From NCBI RefSeq assembly GCF_035917235.1, contig NZ_CP108423.1, positions 8,089,501 to 8,153,500 of the forward strand: a DNA stretch of 64,000 bases, given 5' to 3'. Below, in pieces: positions 27,396 through 36,467 of this stretch. A program made the translations under genes and the position numbers. Position 1 is the first letter of the stretch. Every line of letters starts with the position of its first letter. The notes below the pieces were generated by a model. The model ran no database searches. It was not told where the DNA came from and saw only the letters and a program-made list of their open reading frames with translations. This stretch comes from Streptomyces sp. NBC_01294 (GTDB lineage: Bacteria; Actinomycetota; Actinomycetes; Streptomycetales; Streptomycetaceae).

Positions 27396-28331
27396 ATGGT
27401 GTGGTCACCGGATCCCGACGCGTTGCGTGGTCATCGTTGCCGTCGTGGCGGGAGCGACCCGGGGTGCGGGGCGTGGCTTCGCCACCGCGCTGGGGGAGTC
27501 GGGGGCGACGGTGATCTGCACCGGGCGGAGCAGCGTGAGCGGCAGGACGGCGTCGGACTACGACCGTGCGGAGACGATCGAGGAGACCGCGGACCTGGTC
27601 ACGCGGCTCGGCGGAACGGGGATCGCCGTCCAGGTCGACCATCTCGACCCCGAACAGGTCCGCCGTCTGGCTGCACGGATCCGCGACGAGCACGGCCGCA
27701 TCGACGTCCTGGTCAACGACATCTGGGGGGCCGAACTCCTCAAGGGCGGCCCCGCACAGTGGAACACGCCGCTGTGGGAGCATCGATCTCGACGACGGCC
27801 TGGCGGATCGGCGACCTCGCCGTCGACACGCACCTGATCACCTCCCATCACCTGCTGCCCCTGCTGATCGAGGAGCCCGGCGGCCTGCTCGTCGAGGTGA
27901 CGGACGGGACGACCGAGATCAACGCGTCGTGGTACCGGATCTCGGTCTTCTACGACCTGGCCAAAGCCGCCGTGAACCGGCTGGCCTTCTCCCAGGGGCA
28001 CGAGCTGCACCCGCACGCGGAAGCCACCGCGGTCGCGATCACCCCGGGATGGCTCCGCTCGGAGATGATGCTCGACAACTTCGGCGTCACGGAGGCCAAC
28101 TGGCGCGACGCGCTGTGCCCCGACAGGAGCGACGGCCACCCGACCGCACCGGAAGGCTTCGCGCAGTCGGAGTCACCGCGGTACGTGGGCCGCGCCGTCG
28201 CGGCCCTGGCCGCGGACCCGCATCGCGCCCGGTGGAACCAGCGGGTCGGTCACCGTCAGCGGAACTCGCGAGGGAATACGGGTTCACCGGACATCGACGG
28301 GACCCGGCCGGACAGCTGGGGGGCACCCTGA
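27396..28331 (+). CDS. Short-chain dehydrogenase/reductase (frameshifted)
   Basis: About 310 residues. The start [12 protein letters not shown] (ATG at 27396) is followed, after a shift near 27430, by the cofactor motif [20 protein letters not shown] (Gly-rich TGxxxGxG type) and VICTGRSS, which favours [15 protein letters not shown] is the usual NNxG-like strand. After a shift near 27785 come [20 protein letters not shown] and the catalytic YDLAK (Y and K of YxxxK) in [20 protein letters not shown], then [12 protein letters not shown]. The C-terminus reads LAREYGFT, then [11 protein letters not shown] after a shift near 28270. The function is an NADP-dependent oxidoreductase of unknown substrate. 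Confidence 0.78.
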   Translation: MVWSPDPDALRGHRCRRGGSDPGCGAWLRHRAGGVGGDGDLHRAEQRERQDGVGLRPCGDDRGDRGPGHAARRNGDRRPGRPSRPRTGPPSGCTDPRRARPHRRPGQRHLGGRTPQGRPRTVEHAAVGASISTTAWRIGDLAVDTHLITSHHLLPLLIEEPGGLLVEVTDGTTEINASWYRISVFYDLAKAAVNRLAFSQGHELHPHAEATAVAITPGWLRSEMMLDNFGVTEANWRDALCPDRSDGHPTAPEGFAQSESPRYVGRAVAALAADPHRARWNQRVGHRQRNSRGNTGSPDIDGTRPDSWGAP

Positions 28332-28498
28332 GCTCGTTCTTTGACTTCTGGCGCTTCTGAAGGGGTGCGGGCATGGTGGGCGGTATGCAGATGGTGACAG
28401 CTCCGACTCTGTTCTCCGCGAACGTACGGTGACCGCCAGGCGACAGAACACACCTGGGCATGATGGTGCCGGTCAGTCGACTTCGACCGTTGTACGTC

Positions 28499-28533
28499 GG
28501 CGGCAGGCGGCAGGCGGCAGGCGGCAGGCGGCT
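28499..28533. repeat. Seven-base tandem repeat, five copies
   Basis: Unit GGCGGCA repeated four times exactly, with a fifth copy ending in T. It lies in the 279-base gap before the ComB-like gene, 78 bases from its start. Confidence 0.9.
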
Positions 28534-28610
28534 TGGCTGGCGGCAGCGTCCCGAGCCCTCGATGTCACGCGTATCACTCTCCGGGTGCCTTGGGTCGGGC
28601 ATGCGCGATC

Positions 28611-29321
28611 ATGACCGGAATGGACACTCGTTTCCTTGGCATCCCTGATCTGGTCGAAGTCCCGTCCGTGGCGGTCGTAGTCGACGTCATGCGTGCTTTC
28701 ACCGTGGCTGCCTGGGCCTTTGCCCAGGGGGCGGAAAAGATCGTTCTCGCTGAGTCGCTGGACGAAGCCCTGGCGCTCAAGGCCCGCCACCCGGATTGGG
28801 TGGCGCTCAAGGACGGTCCGCCCGCGCCCGGGTTCGACACCGTCAACTCCCCGGGTCTGCTGCGGTCCATTGACCTTGGCGGACGGACCGTCGTGCAGAA
28901 AACCACGGCGGGGACGGTGGGCGCCCTTGCGGTGAAGGAGGCGTCGCTGGTGCTGTGCGCGAGTTTCGTGGTGGCGGGGGCAACGGCTGGGCTCTTGCGG
29001 ACGCGCGAGAGTGACAGTGTCACGTTCGTGGTGACCGGCGAAAATGGGCAGGCCGATGAAGATCTGGCGTGTGCTCAGTACATCGCTCGGAGAGCGACCG
29101 AGGCCGGGACGGATGCTGCCGAGTACCTCCGCCGCGCTGCTGAGTCGCGCGCCGCCGCCGAACTGGCGGAGGGGGTGCGCCAAGGAGTCCATGCTGATGA
29201 CGTTGCGCTCTGTCTTGAGGTCGACCGGTTCCCCTTCGCCATGGTGGCGACGTCGGAAGGCTCGCTCATGGTCCTGCGTCCACGCTCGATGCCTTCGCTG
29301 ACTGACGAGGAACCGGTCTGA
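28611..29321 (+). CDS. ComB-like 2-phosphosulfolactate phosphatase family protein
   Basis: 236 residues, uninterrupted. Recognisable ComB-family blocks: [20 protein letters not shown] near residue 22, [60 protein letters not shown], and [20 protein letters not shown] with the acidic metal-site residues. In methanogens ComB removes phosphate from 2-phosphosulfolactate on the way to coenzyme M. Streptomyces does not make coenzyme M, so the substrate is probably another phospho-alpha-hydroxy acid. The start is ATG at 28611 (or 28620). Codon use is somewhat less G+C-extreme than that of its neighbours. Transcribed alone. Confidence 0.82.
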   Translation: MTGMDTRFLGIPDLVEVPSVAVVVDVMRAFTVAAWAFAQGAEKIVLAESLDEALALKARHPDWVALKDGPPAPGFDTVNSPGLLRSIDLGGRTVVQKTTAGTVGALAVKEASLVLCASFVVAGATAGLLRTRESDSVTFVVTGENGQADEDLACAQYIARRATEAGTDAAEYLRRAAESRAAAELAEGVRQGVHADDVALCLEVDRFPFAMVATSEGSLMVLRPRSMPSLTDEEPV

Positions 29322-29335
29322 TCGCTGGTGGGGCC

Positions 29336-29488
29336 TCACTTCATCATCGAGAGCGAGCACCCTGTCGGGGATGCAGTGTCAACTGCATCACCGATGGCGG
29401 TGGTCATGCGGATGCGTTCGCTGAACTCCCCGGCCAGGGGAAGGCCCCCCGCGAGCACGGAGCTGGGCAATCCGACTGAGCGCCACAT
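29336..29488 (-). CDS. Possible 50-aa small protein
   Basis: A short frame starting MWRSVGLPSSVLAGGLPLAG and ending PTGCSLSMMK. About three quarters of the third codon positions are G or C, there is a GAGGG about 8 bases before the ATG, and the composition is balanced, unlike the Arg/Pro-rich shadows elsewhere. It converges on the ComB-like gene (15 bases between stops) and lies about 50 bases downstream of an SDR fragment on the same strand. It may be a genuine small protein or the end of a decayed larger one. Function unknown. Confidence 0.35.
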   Translation of the reverse strand: MWRSVGLPSSVLAGGLPLAGEFSERIRMTTAIGDAVDTASPTGCSLSMMK

Positions 29489-29539
29489 CGCGTGAGACCC
29501 TCGTGCCGATGCGAGACGGGGACAGCTCGGCGAGTGCGT

Positions 29540-29827
29540 TCAGTCGACGACGGCACCGCCGGTGATATTGACCTCTGTGGCGGTCATGGTCGGCGCGCGG
29601 TCGGAGGTCAGGAAGGCTGCGGCGTAGGCGACGTCTTCGAGACGGGGCCGGCGATGGAGCAGAGTCGTGGTCGCCTCAGGGTCATCCTCGGGCGGGTTGG
29701 ACGGATCGGGCGAGCCGGGAGGTCGGCCCGTCAGAAGGAGACGGCGTCGCGGACGAGCGTGAGCGGGCACGTCATGCAGTGTCCGCCACCGCGCCGCGCC
29801 CAAGAACTGCGCCGCGGGCATGGGCAT
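29540..29827 (-). pseudogene. C-terminal remnant of a short-chain dehydrogenase
   Basis: The last 40 residues, RPRLEDVAYAAAFLTSDRAP and TMTATEVNITGGAVVD, are the typical end of an SDR (EDVA..AAFLASDxA...TG...VTGG). Upstream the frame dissolves into Arg/Pro-rich sequence with no cofactor motif and no YxxxK, so only the tail is left. Confidence 0.6.
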
Positions 29828-29912
29828 GGCGTGCCGCGGCTGGTTAGCCGTGGCACGCCGTCCTCGGTGGCCGGCGGCTCACTGCCCCTGGGGGAGTGGC
29901 CGCCGGTCAGGA

Positions 29913-30401
29913 TCAGCCGCGGTGCTGGTGTCCGCGGCGGTTCCAGGATTCGGTGTCGATGACCTTGCCGCGGTTGTCGCGGAGGGTGGCGCTGTCGCGC
30001 TCGTCCCACACCTGCTGGCGGCGGTCCTGGTAGACGTCGTGGCGGGAGCCGCGGCCCTCGCCGGTGGTGGACCCTGACGCTGGAACGGCCGTCCAGGCGG
30101 AAGTCGTTGCAGCGGTAGCGCGGTTGCCGTCACGGTCGGTGAGGGTGAAGCCGCGCAGGTTGACGGAGTGGCGGCCGGTGTTCTTCACCTCGACCCACTC
30201 CCCGTTCAGGGCGCGGTTGGAGCGGTCGTTGCTGCGGCCGGGGCCGTCGGACTGGACGCCGCCGATGACGATCGAGGAGTGAGGGCTGCGGTGGTCGCGC
30301 CGGTGGTCGTCGGCGGCGGCCGGCAGAGCGGCCGCGCCGATCAGGGTGCCGGCGGCCAGGAGTGCGGCGAAAGCACGGCGGGTGGCGAGAGAAGCAGACA
30401 T
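29913..30401 (-). CDS. Secreted lamin-tail-domain (LTD-like) protein
   Basis: A signal peptide MSASLATRRAFAALLAAGTL ending in PAAADD, then a domain of about 120 residues: SSIVIGGVQSDGPGRSNDRS and LNGEWVEVKNTGRHSVNLRG followed by FTLTDRDGNR. The EWVEVxNTG...VNLxGFTLxD pattern is characteristic of the lamin-tail domain, a beta-sandwich found in secreted bacterial proteins and thought to bind DNA, protein or cell surface. Two compensating shifts near 30120 and 30070 hide the YRCNDFRLDG-like strand. The end is strongly charged (RRQQVWDERDSATLRDNRGK). The start is ATG at 30401, with GAAGGGG 9 bases before it; ATG 30407 is possible. Confidence 0.75.
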   Translation of the reverse strand: MSASLATRRAFAALLAAGTLIGAAALPAAADDHRRDHRSPHSSIVIGGVQSDGPGRSNDRSNRALNGEWVEVKNTGRHSVNLRGFTLTDRDGNRATAATTSAWTAVPASGSTTGEGRGSRHDVYQDRRQQVWDERDSATLRDNRGKVIDTESWNRRGHQHRG

Positions 30402-30599
30402 GAACATGACCCCTTCAACTTCAACAGACGGCCCGGCCCGGCCTTCGTGCAAAGCCGGCAGGGCTCGGAACGACCTCGGCATCCTGCCGAGTAGGAGCCA
30501 TACTTTGGCGCCCATTCGCCCCTGAATGCTGCCTGTTCGTCCCGTGCCAGGCGCAATCCGGATATGTGTCCGTAACTCTCCCTTGGTATCGGACAACCG

Positions 30600-31138
30600 T
30601 CAAAGCCGGGGTTGACGCCTCAGGGGCAGTAGTTCGACGCGAGCCCGTGGGGCGCCTGCGAGCAGGGGCATCCGGCACCGGAAGCCCGGCCTCGACCGCC
30701 CGATTCGTCCCTGCGCCGAACGAGTGCAGGAATCTGTAACAGCCGGCCTCGCCGTTCCTTCGCATGCGCTTGCGGAAACGATTCCGGCGTGCGAATACTT
30801 CTCCGCCATCGACGACTTCGGTGCGTCACTCGCCCGCTTCGCGCACCCGGATGAGGACGCCCCGGCTGTCGCGCTCGTATGCGCGCGCCTGATTCTTGTT
30901 GATCTTCTGCTCGACCTTCGGCGGCCAGGTCGACGCGATCCATCTCGGCGAGGGCGGCGACGTAGAGCACGACATCGGCGAGTTCTTCGCCGAAGTCCGG
31001 CAGGCGCTTGCGCCAGGCGGTGAAGGCCTCGCCCACTTCGGCGGTCAGCAGGCCGAACTCCAGGGGCACGTCGGTGGTGTTGAACCCCTTCTCGAGCTTG
31101 TTGGCCCAGGCGAGCTTCTGCGCTTCTCGGATCTCCAC
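30600..31138 (-). CDS. MazG-like nucleotide pyrophosphohydrolase (one frameshift)
   Basis: An all-helical NTP-PPase-type protein. EIREAQKLAWANKLEKGFNT leads to EFGLLTAEVGEAFTAWRK and FGEELADVVLYVAALAEMD, which carry the metal-binding ExxE...ExxD signature (EVGE and EELAD). Such enzymes hydrolyse nucleoside triphosphates to monophosphates, often as house-cleaning. A shift near 30915, once corrected, continues VEQKINKNQARAYERDSRG and a Ser/Cys-rich C-terminal tail to the stop at 30600; the tail is longer than in typical members and may be wrong. The start is GTG at 31138 with GGAGG 6 bases upstream. Confidence 0.72.
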
Positions 31139-31221
31139 GGCTTCCTCCGGCACGGGGTGCAGATGATGCCGGAGGAGCCTAGCGAGGGGCGGGGCCCTGC
31201 CGTGATGCGGAGGGTTCCGGT

Positions 31222-31566
31222 TCAGCCGGCTGGGGCTTCCGCTCCGGTCCGGTGGTCAGCCGACTGGTAGGGGCTGTGCATGGTGAGGAAGTGAATGGCG
31301 AAGTCGGTCTTCAGGTAGTCCATGCGCCGCTCCCAGAAGGCTCGCATGTGGGGGAGGGCAAGGTGGGCGTCGAGATCGGCCTGGGAGCGCCAGGCCTCGT
31401 AGAAGACGAACACGCCGGGCTCATTGCGGTCTTCGTGGAAGTGGTACGCGAGGCAGCCGGCCTCCTGTCGGGTCGGTTCGACGAACGAGAGCAGAAGCCG
31501 CTTCAGCTCCTCGGCGCGTTCGGGCTTGGGGTGAGCGGTGCCGACGAGTGCGAATGGCTGAGACAT
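31222..31566 (-). CDS. Antibiotic biosynthesis monooxygenase (ABM) domain protein
   Basis: Complete, 114 residues, one ferredoxin-like ABM domain: FALVGTAHPKPERAEELKRL, then PTRQEAGCLAYHFHEDRNEP and GVFVFYEAWRSQADLDAHLA. ABM proteins include cofactor-less quinol monooxygenases and heme-degrading enzymes; the EAGCLAYxxHxD...FxFYExWxSxAxLxxH pattern is that of the YgiN-like quinol-oxidising subgroup. The last 12 residues form a short tail. Divergent from an ArsR regulator, with a perfect operator immediately upstream, so expression is very likely under that regulator. Confidence 0.88.
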   Translation of the reverse strand: MSQPFALVGTAHPKPERAEELKRLLLSFVEPTRQEAGCLAYHFHEDRNEPGVFVFYEAWRSQADLDAHLALPHMRAFWERRMDYLKTDFAIHFLTMHSPYQSADHRTGAEAPAG

Positions 31567-31582
31567 GCAGGGTTCCCTCCCC

Positions 31583-31650
31583 AGTAGGTACGACCAATTT
31601 CGTACCTACTGGACGGTACCGAACGCGCAGGTACGATGCAATCCGTACCT
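31583..31650. promoter_or_regulatory. Two related inverted repeats, probable ArsR operators
   Basis: Site 1 (31583-31610) has perfect 11-bp arms, AGTAGGTACGA and TCGTACCTACT, around 6 bases. Site 2 (31629-31650) has perfect 7-bp arms, AGGTACG and CGTACCT, around 8 bases. Both share the half-site AGGTACG and fill the short gap between the divergent ABM and ArsR genes. Site 1 lies 17 bases from the ABM start, site 2 just before the ArsR ribosome-binding site. Confidence 0.78.
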
Positions 31651-31667
31651 GAAGGAAGGTGTCCCGC

Positions 31668-31985
31668 ATGCCCGATGGTGAAGGCCACCCGAGCGTCGAG
31701 GAGATCGAGCTCGGCCCCGTACTCTCCGCGCTGGCCGATCCGCTGCGCCGCCGAGTGGTGCGCGAACTGGCAGCCGAACCCGACGGCGCCGCGCGGACCT
31801 GCAGCTCCTTCGGGCTGCCCTCGACCAAGGCGACCGTCACGCACCACTTCCGCGCCCTGCGCGAGGCCGGGCTGATCCGGCAGGTCGACCGGGGCAACAG
31901 CCGGATGGCGAGCCTGCGCCGGGCCGACATCGAGGAGAGGTTCCCCGGACTGCTGGGCATCGTGGCAGCCGAGTCGCAGGAGTGA
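31668..31985 (+). CDS. ArsR-family transcriptional regulator
   Basis: 105 residues, a compact winged helix: LSALADPLRRRVVRELAAEP, then LPSTKATVTHHFRALREAGL (recognition helix) and IRQVDRGNSRMASLRRADIE (wing and last strand). This is the usual layout of ArsR/HxlR-like repressors of redox genes. No pair of clustered Cys is present at the usual metal site, so a small-molecule or quinone ligand is more likely than a metal. The start ATG 31668 has AAGGAAGG about 9 bases upstream; the GTG at 31659 is too close to it. Divergent from the ABM gene through two operators. Confidence 0.88.
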   Translation: MPDGEGHPSVEEIELGPVLSALADPLRRRVVRELAAEPDGAARTCSSFGLPSTKATVTHHFRALREAGLIRQVDRGNSRMASLRRADIEERFPGLLGIVAAESQE

Positions 31986-32164
31986 GCCCGGCGCGGTCAG
32001 GCGGGGACAGGGCCGGTGAATCGGCCAATCCCCGGGTTCGCTCAACCCTCCGCTGATCATTTGCGGTCTTGTCGTGCGGAAAGCGGCCCTACTCGGCTCC
32101 ACGGGAGCCGCACGAGTACGCCCGCCGCCGGACAGGGAGCACCAAGAACCGTAAGGAGCACAGG

Positions 32165-33356
32165 ATGGCGTTACGGAAGACCGCACGGGTCGGCGCGGTG
32201 GGTCTCGCGGCGGCCGCGATGGCGGCGACCGCCTTCGCGGTACCCGCCCAGGCCTCCACGGACACCGCCCCCTCGACGCCCCCCTCGACGGCAGGGCACG
32301 AGGCGACCCGGCGCGCGATGGACGCGGAGGTGAAAGCCGGCATCCCCGGCATCACGGCCCAGGTGCGCGACGCCAACGGCGTCTGGAAGGCGACGTCGGG
32401 TGTCGGCAACCTGACGACCGGCGCGCCGCGCGGCACGAACGACCGGTTCCGCGTCGGCAGCATCACCAAGACGTTCGTGGCGACCGTCCTGCTCCAGATG
32501 GAGTCGGAGAAGAAGCTCAGCCTCGACGACACCGTGGAGCGCCATCTCCCCGGCCTGGTACGGGGCAACGGCAACGACGGCCGCAGGATCACCGTACGTC
32601 AGCTCCTCAACCACACCACCGGTCTCTTCGACTACCTGGCCGACGAGGAGTACCTCGACACGTACATACGGGGTGAGGGCTACCTCAAGCACCGCTACGA
32701 CACCCTGCCGCCCAGGAAACACGTGAAGGTGGCTCTCTCCCACGCGCCGCTGTTCGAGCCCGGTGCCCGGTTCTCGTACTCCAACACCAACTACATCCTG
32801 GCCGGGCTGATCGTCGAGAAGGCGGGCGGGCGGACGTACGAGGCCGAGGTCCGCGACCGCATCATCAAGCCGCTGGGCCTGAGGTCCACCTCCAACCCCG
32901 GCAACAGCATCCACATGCCCCGGCCCAGCAGCCGCAGCTACTCCAAGCTGTTCGAGGAGACACCCGACCGGATCGACGACGTCACCGAGATGAACGGGTC
33001 GCAGGGCTGGGCGGACGGCGACATCATCTCCACCACCGGCGACCTGAACCGGTTCTACAGCGCCCTGCTGCGCGGCGAACTGCTCTCTCCGAAACAGCTC
33101 AAGGCCATGAAAACGACCGTCCCGCACCCCGAGCGCTCCGACATGTCCTACGGACTCGGCCTCACACAGCTCCGGACGAGCTGCGGCACAACGCTCTGGG
33201 GCCACGGCGGAGGCATGGTGGGGTCGACCTCCCTGGCCGTCACCACCGAGGACGGCCGCCACCAGCTCGCCTACAACCGCAACGGGGACTGGAGCGCGGA
33301 GCCCCGACCAGCATCATGGAGGCCGAGTACTGCCCCACGCCGCCCCCTCGGGCTGA
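32165..33356 (+). CDS. Secreted serine hydrolase of the beta-lactamase / D-Ala-D-Ala carboxypeptidase fold
   Basis: About 395 residues with a signal peptide (MALRKTARVGAVGLAAAAMA...VPAQA, cut near residue 30). All class C-type motifs are present: SITK at 99-102 (catalytic Ser and Lys), YSNTNY near 205 (YxN), and GHGGGMVG near 340 (HxG in place of KTG). It resembles Streptomyces R61-type DD-carboxypeptidases and related esterases acting on cell-wall peptides or esters outside the cell. A shift near 33300 disturbs the C-terminus, after which the frame reads IMEAEYCPTPP; the stop given assumes a second small shift. The start is ATG at 32165 with AAGGAG 10 bases before it. Confidence 0.85.
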
Positions 33357-33482
33357 GCCGTACGCATGCGTCCACGGCCTCGCCACCGGGCTGCGGCCGG
33401 CCGCCGCTCCACAATGGGACGAGGGCATGCATGCGGCCATCGGGGGTGTCCCGGCGGCGTCGGCTGAGAGGAACGCCCCTCA

Positions 33483-34910
33483 GTGCGCCGGGTCTCGGCG
33501 GCCGCGCGGAGGACGGGGGCCTTCGTCGCGGTCGCCGTCGCCCTGTTCTGCATCCAGCTCGACTTCTTCGCCCTCAACCTCGCCCTTCCCGGTATCGCGG
33601 CGGAGCTCGGCGTCACGGTCTCGGCCGCGCAGTGGACCCTGTCCGCGTACATGCTCGCCATCGGCTGCTTCTTCATCGTCGGCGGCCGGGTGGGGGACGT
33701 CTTCGGACGGCGGGGCACCCTCGTTGGCCGGGACCGCCTCTGTTCGCGGCCGGATAGGTGTCTGCGCGCTGGCTCCCGGCCTCGGTCTGCTGGTCGTGGC
33801 CCGGATCGCACAAGGGGTGGGCGCGGCGTTCGTCTTCCCGGTGTCCGTGGCCGTGATCACCAATACCTTTCCCGAGGAGACCCGTGCCAGGGCTCTGGGC
33901 GCCGTGTTCGGCGTCGCCAACATCGGGACCGCGCTCGGGCCCTTCGTGGGCGGAGGGTTCACCGAGGGGCCCGGCTGGCGCTGGATCTTCTGGCTGATGG
34001 TGCCGCTGAGCCTGGTCCCGCTGCTCGCCGCCCTGGTGTACGTACCGGACTCGCGCGATACGTCGGCGCCGCGCGAGCTCGACCTCGCGGGGTGCTTCCT
34101 GATCGTGTGCTCGCTGGCCGCCCTCACCCTGGCCGTGGAGCGCGGGGACGCCTGGGGCTGGACGAGCGCCCGTATCGCCTTCTTCGCGGTGGCGGTGGGC
34201 CGGCGGGCTGTTCCTGGTGCGGGAGCGGATGGCCCGGCACCCGCTGGTCGACCTGCGGCTGTTCCGCAACGTCCCGTACGTCCTGGTGACCGGGATGGGC
34301 TCGCCTCGAACATGGGCTACGGCGTCACCGTCTTCCTCGCCACCCTCTACCTCCAGGGCGTACGCGGCCTCTCACCGCTCCTGGCGGGCACGGTGTTCCT
34401 GGCCCCGGCCCTGCTGGTCGCGGTCAGCGGGCCGCTGGGGCGCGGCTGGCCCGGCACCTGCGGCCGACCGCGGTGATGGCCCTCGCCGGGGCCGTCGCGG
34501 GCACGGGGATGTACGCGCTGACCCAGGTCAGCGCCTGGTGGCTGTACGTGCCGGTGTTCGCGTGGTGCGGCCTGGGCCTGGGGCTGGGCTGGACCTTCTC
34601 CAGCGTGGCGACCCAGCAGGTCGTCGCACCGGCCAGGGCGGGGGAGGCGTCGGGCGTGCTGCTGACGTTCCTGGTCACGCTGGGCGCGATCGCCCTGGCC
34701 GGGACGGCGGCGGCGATCTCGGCGATGACGCCGGAGCGGCCGCCGGAGGAGGCCTACGATGCGATCCTGCGCCTGGGCGGGGTGGTCATCCTCGCGACGG
34801 CGGTGGTCGTCATGGCCGTACGCCACCGGCTCGTGGTGCTCGGCAGGATCCCGCCGCTGTCGATGCGTACGGGCGATGACGCCGGGCGGAAGCCGGGCCC
34901 CCGGCCCTGA
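33483..34910 (+). CDS. MFS drug transporter, DHA2-like 14-helix type (frameshifted)
   Basis: About 470 residues. The N-terminus reads FVAVAVALFCIQLDFFALNL and PGIAAELGVTVSAAQWTLSA with the DHA2 motif D1-like LDFFALNLALP. The loop after helix 2 reads GGRVGDVFGRRGTLV (MFS motif A). Helix 5 carries the antiporter motif region GAVFGVANIGTALGPFVGGG. The C-terminal half reads YGVTVFLATLYLQGVRGLSP and SVATQQVVAPARAGEASGVL. Shifts near 33740, 34200, 34300 and 34450 break the frame. A proton-coupled exporter of unknown substrate in the plasma membrane. The start is GTG at 33483; it follows the serine hydrolase by about 125 bases on the same strand. Confidence 0.82.
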
Positions 34911-34926
34911 CGGACCGTCCGGCGCA

Positions 34927-35232
34927 TCATGCTTCGGGGTCGGGGTCGGGGTCGGGGGTCTGGAGGTCGTAGAGGTAGGACCGGTCGCCCTTGAAGCTGC
35001 GCCAGACGGTGGCCGGGGGTGCGGGTTCGTCGGCGTGGCTGGTGAGGGGATGGGCCGTGACGAGGCCGCCGGCGATCTCGCAGTGCCAGCCGTCGGCCGG
35101 CGACCAGACACACCAGACGTTTCCGTCCGCTCGGCGGTAGGCGGGGCGGCCATGGCGCTCCCCGTCGCGTTCGAAGTGGTGGCGGAGCCCGTCGACGTGG
35201 CGCACGAAGGTGAAAGACGCAAGTGCCGTCAT
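34927..35232 (-). CDS. Small protein of unknown function coupled to a GNAT gene, 101 aa
   Basis: Reads MTALASFTFVRHVDGLRHHF, then RRADGNVWCVWSPADGWHCE and AGGLVTAHPLTSHADEP, ending in a Pro/Asp-rich tail. The WCVWSPADGWHCEIAGG block suggests a small beta-rich domain. No family recognised. Its ATG at 35232 overlaps the stop of the upstream GNAT gene (ATGA), so the two are translationally coupled and probably work together. Confidence 0.62.
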   Translation of the reverse strand: MTALASFTFVRHVDGLRHHFERDGERHGRPAYRRADGNVWCVWSPADGWHCEIAGGLVTAHPLTSHADEPAPPATVWRSFKGDRSYLYDLQTPDPDPDPEA

Positions 35233-35770
35233 GATGCGGCCGTGGGCCTGCACAGCGTGCGCCGGTAACGGACTTCGGATACGGGCACTCCGTCGTAGTC
35301 GTCGGCCTGGACAGCGCCGTCGGCGACATAGCCGGCGCGCTCGTAGAAGCGATGCCGTCACGTTGGCGGTGAGGACCCACAAGAGCAGCAGGTCGAGGCC
35401 ATGGGCATGAGCGCGGGCGTGCACGGCTTCGAGGAGCGTGCGGCCGATTCCGGACCCGATGAGTGAGGGCTGAACGTACAGGGCGTAGAGCTCACCCGTG
35501 GTCGTACTCGTTCCGGTGTCGTGCGCGGGCCCGAGGCAGGCCCAACCCGCGACGTGCCCATGGGCGTCGACCGCTACCAGGTTGGTCGTGGTCGTGCCCT
35601 CCTTCGACCTCGCGAAGTGCTGCCGGCGGCTGCTGAGCATCTGCCTCGACCGTCATGGCATCGAGGAAGGTCTGGGGCACGATCCCGGCATACGCGGCCT
35701 GCCAGCCGGTCACGCGTACCGCTGATACAGCCGGGACATCGGCTTCCGTCATGACGCGTACAGTCAACAT
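35229..35770 (-). CDS. GNAT-family acetyltransferase (frameshifted)
   Basis: About 180 residues of the ribosomal-protein/amine N-acetyltransferase kind. Start MLTVRVMTEADVPAVSAVRV, WQAAYAGIVPQTFLDAM; then, after a shift near 35625, TNLVAVDAHGHVAGWACLGP; then the acetyl-CoA motif ELYALYVQPSLIGSGIGRTL (V..SLIGSGIG, the Q/RxxGxG/A region) and LLLLWVLTANVTA. After a shift near 35355 the end reads FYERAGYVADGAVQADDYDG, the usual GNAT C-terminal strand. The substrate is unknown. The stop overlaps the start of the small gene at 34927-35232. Confidence 0.78.
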
Positions 35771-35810
35771 CCCGGCACCGTACGAGACCGTCGCCACGAC
35801 CGCCTGGGAA

Positions 35811-36392
35811 TTACGCGCGCCGCTCGGCCCGGAATCGGTAGACCGCCCAGCCGGCACCGAGCGCGGCGCCCGTCCAGACGATGACCTCGGCCAGGATGAT
35901 GCCCGGGGTCAGGGTCATGTGGGGCCGGGGCGGCATCAAGAGCATCTGCGCGGCAGCGCCCACCGGCACCGTCAGCGCGGCGAGCAGACCGGCTGTCCCC
36001 GGGCGCCTGATGGCTGCGCCCACCGCGCCCAGGGCCGTGCCGAACAGCACGCTCGCCGCCCACCACAAGGTCAGTTCCGACTCGTACCAGGCCAGCGGTT
36101 CGCCTCGGATCGAGGAGTCCATCACGTAGTACGCCGCCGTGGCCGCTATCAGCGCCAGGGCGCCGGTCAGCGCGCCCCTTGCCCATGTCCTGGCCAGCCA
36201 GCCCGTCGCCACCGCGAGCGCGGCCCACGCCCAGCCGGAGTCCATCAACAGGCTGAGCACCTTGGCGGCGCCGGCCAAGACGGTGCCCGTGATGGACGCT
36301 CCGAGCGGCAAGTACGGAGAGGAGAGCGTGTTGACGAGCGAGGTCGCCACCCCGAAGAGTGCCCCGATCGCGACGCCGATGATGATCTTCAT
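35811..36392 (-). CDS. Integral membrane protein, about six helices (DUF6518-like)
   Basis: 193 residues, nearly all hydrophobic: IIIGVAIGALFGVATSLVNT, YLPLGASITGTVLAGAAKVL, WAWAALAVATGWLARTWARG, LTGALALIAATAAYYVMDSS, LWWAASVLFGTALGAVGAAI and ILAEVIVWTGAALGAGWAVY. Two short tails carry the charges (RFRAERRA at the end). The pattern matches a family of uncharacterised actinobacterial membrane proteins that I believe is DUF6518; the name is from memory. The start is ATG at 36392. The tRNA gene lies 76 bases upstream. Confidence 0.7.
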   Translation of the reverse strand: MKIIIGVAIGALFGVATSLVNTLSSPYLPLGASITGTVLAGAAKVLSLLMDSGWAWAALAVATGWLARTWARGALTGALALIAATAAYYVMDSSIRGEPLAWYESELTLWWAASVLFGTALGAVGAAIRRPGTAGLLAALTVPVGAAAQMLLMPPRPHMTLTPGIILAEVIVWTGAALGAGWAVYRFRAERRA

Positions 36393-36467
36393 ACCGGGAG
36401 AATATCCATCACCCCGGGAGCAGCGAGAGCGGTGGGGCTGTCGCCGCCCGGAGCGGGCGGTTGCGGA

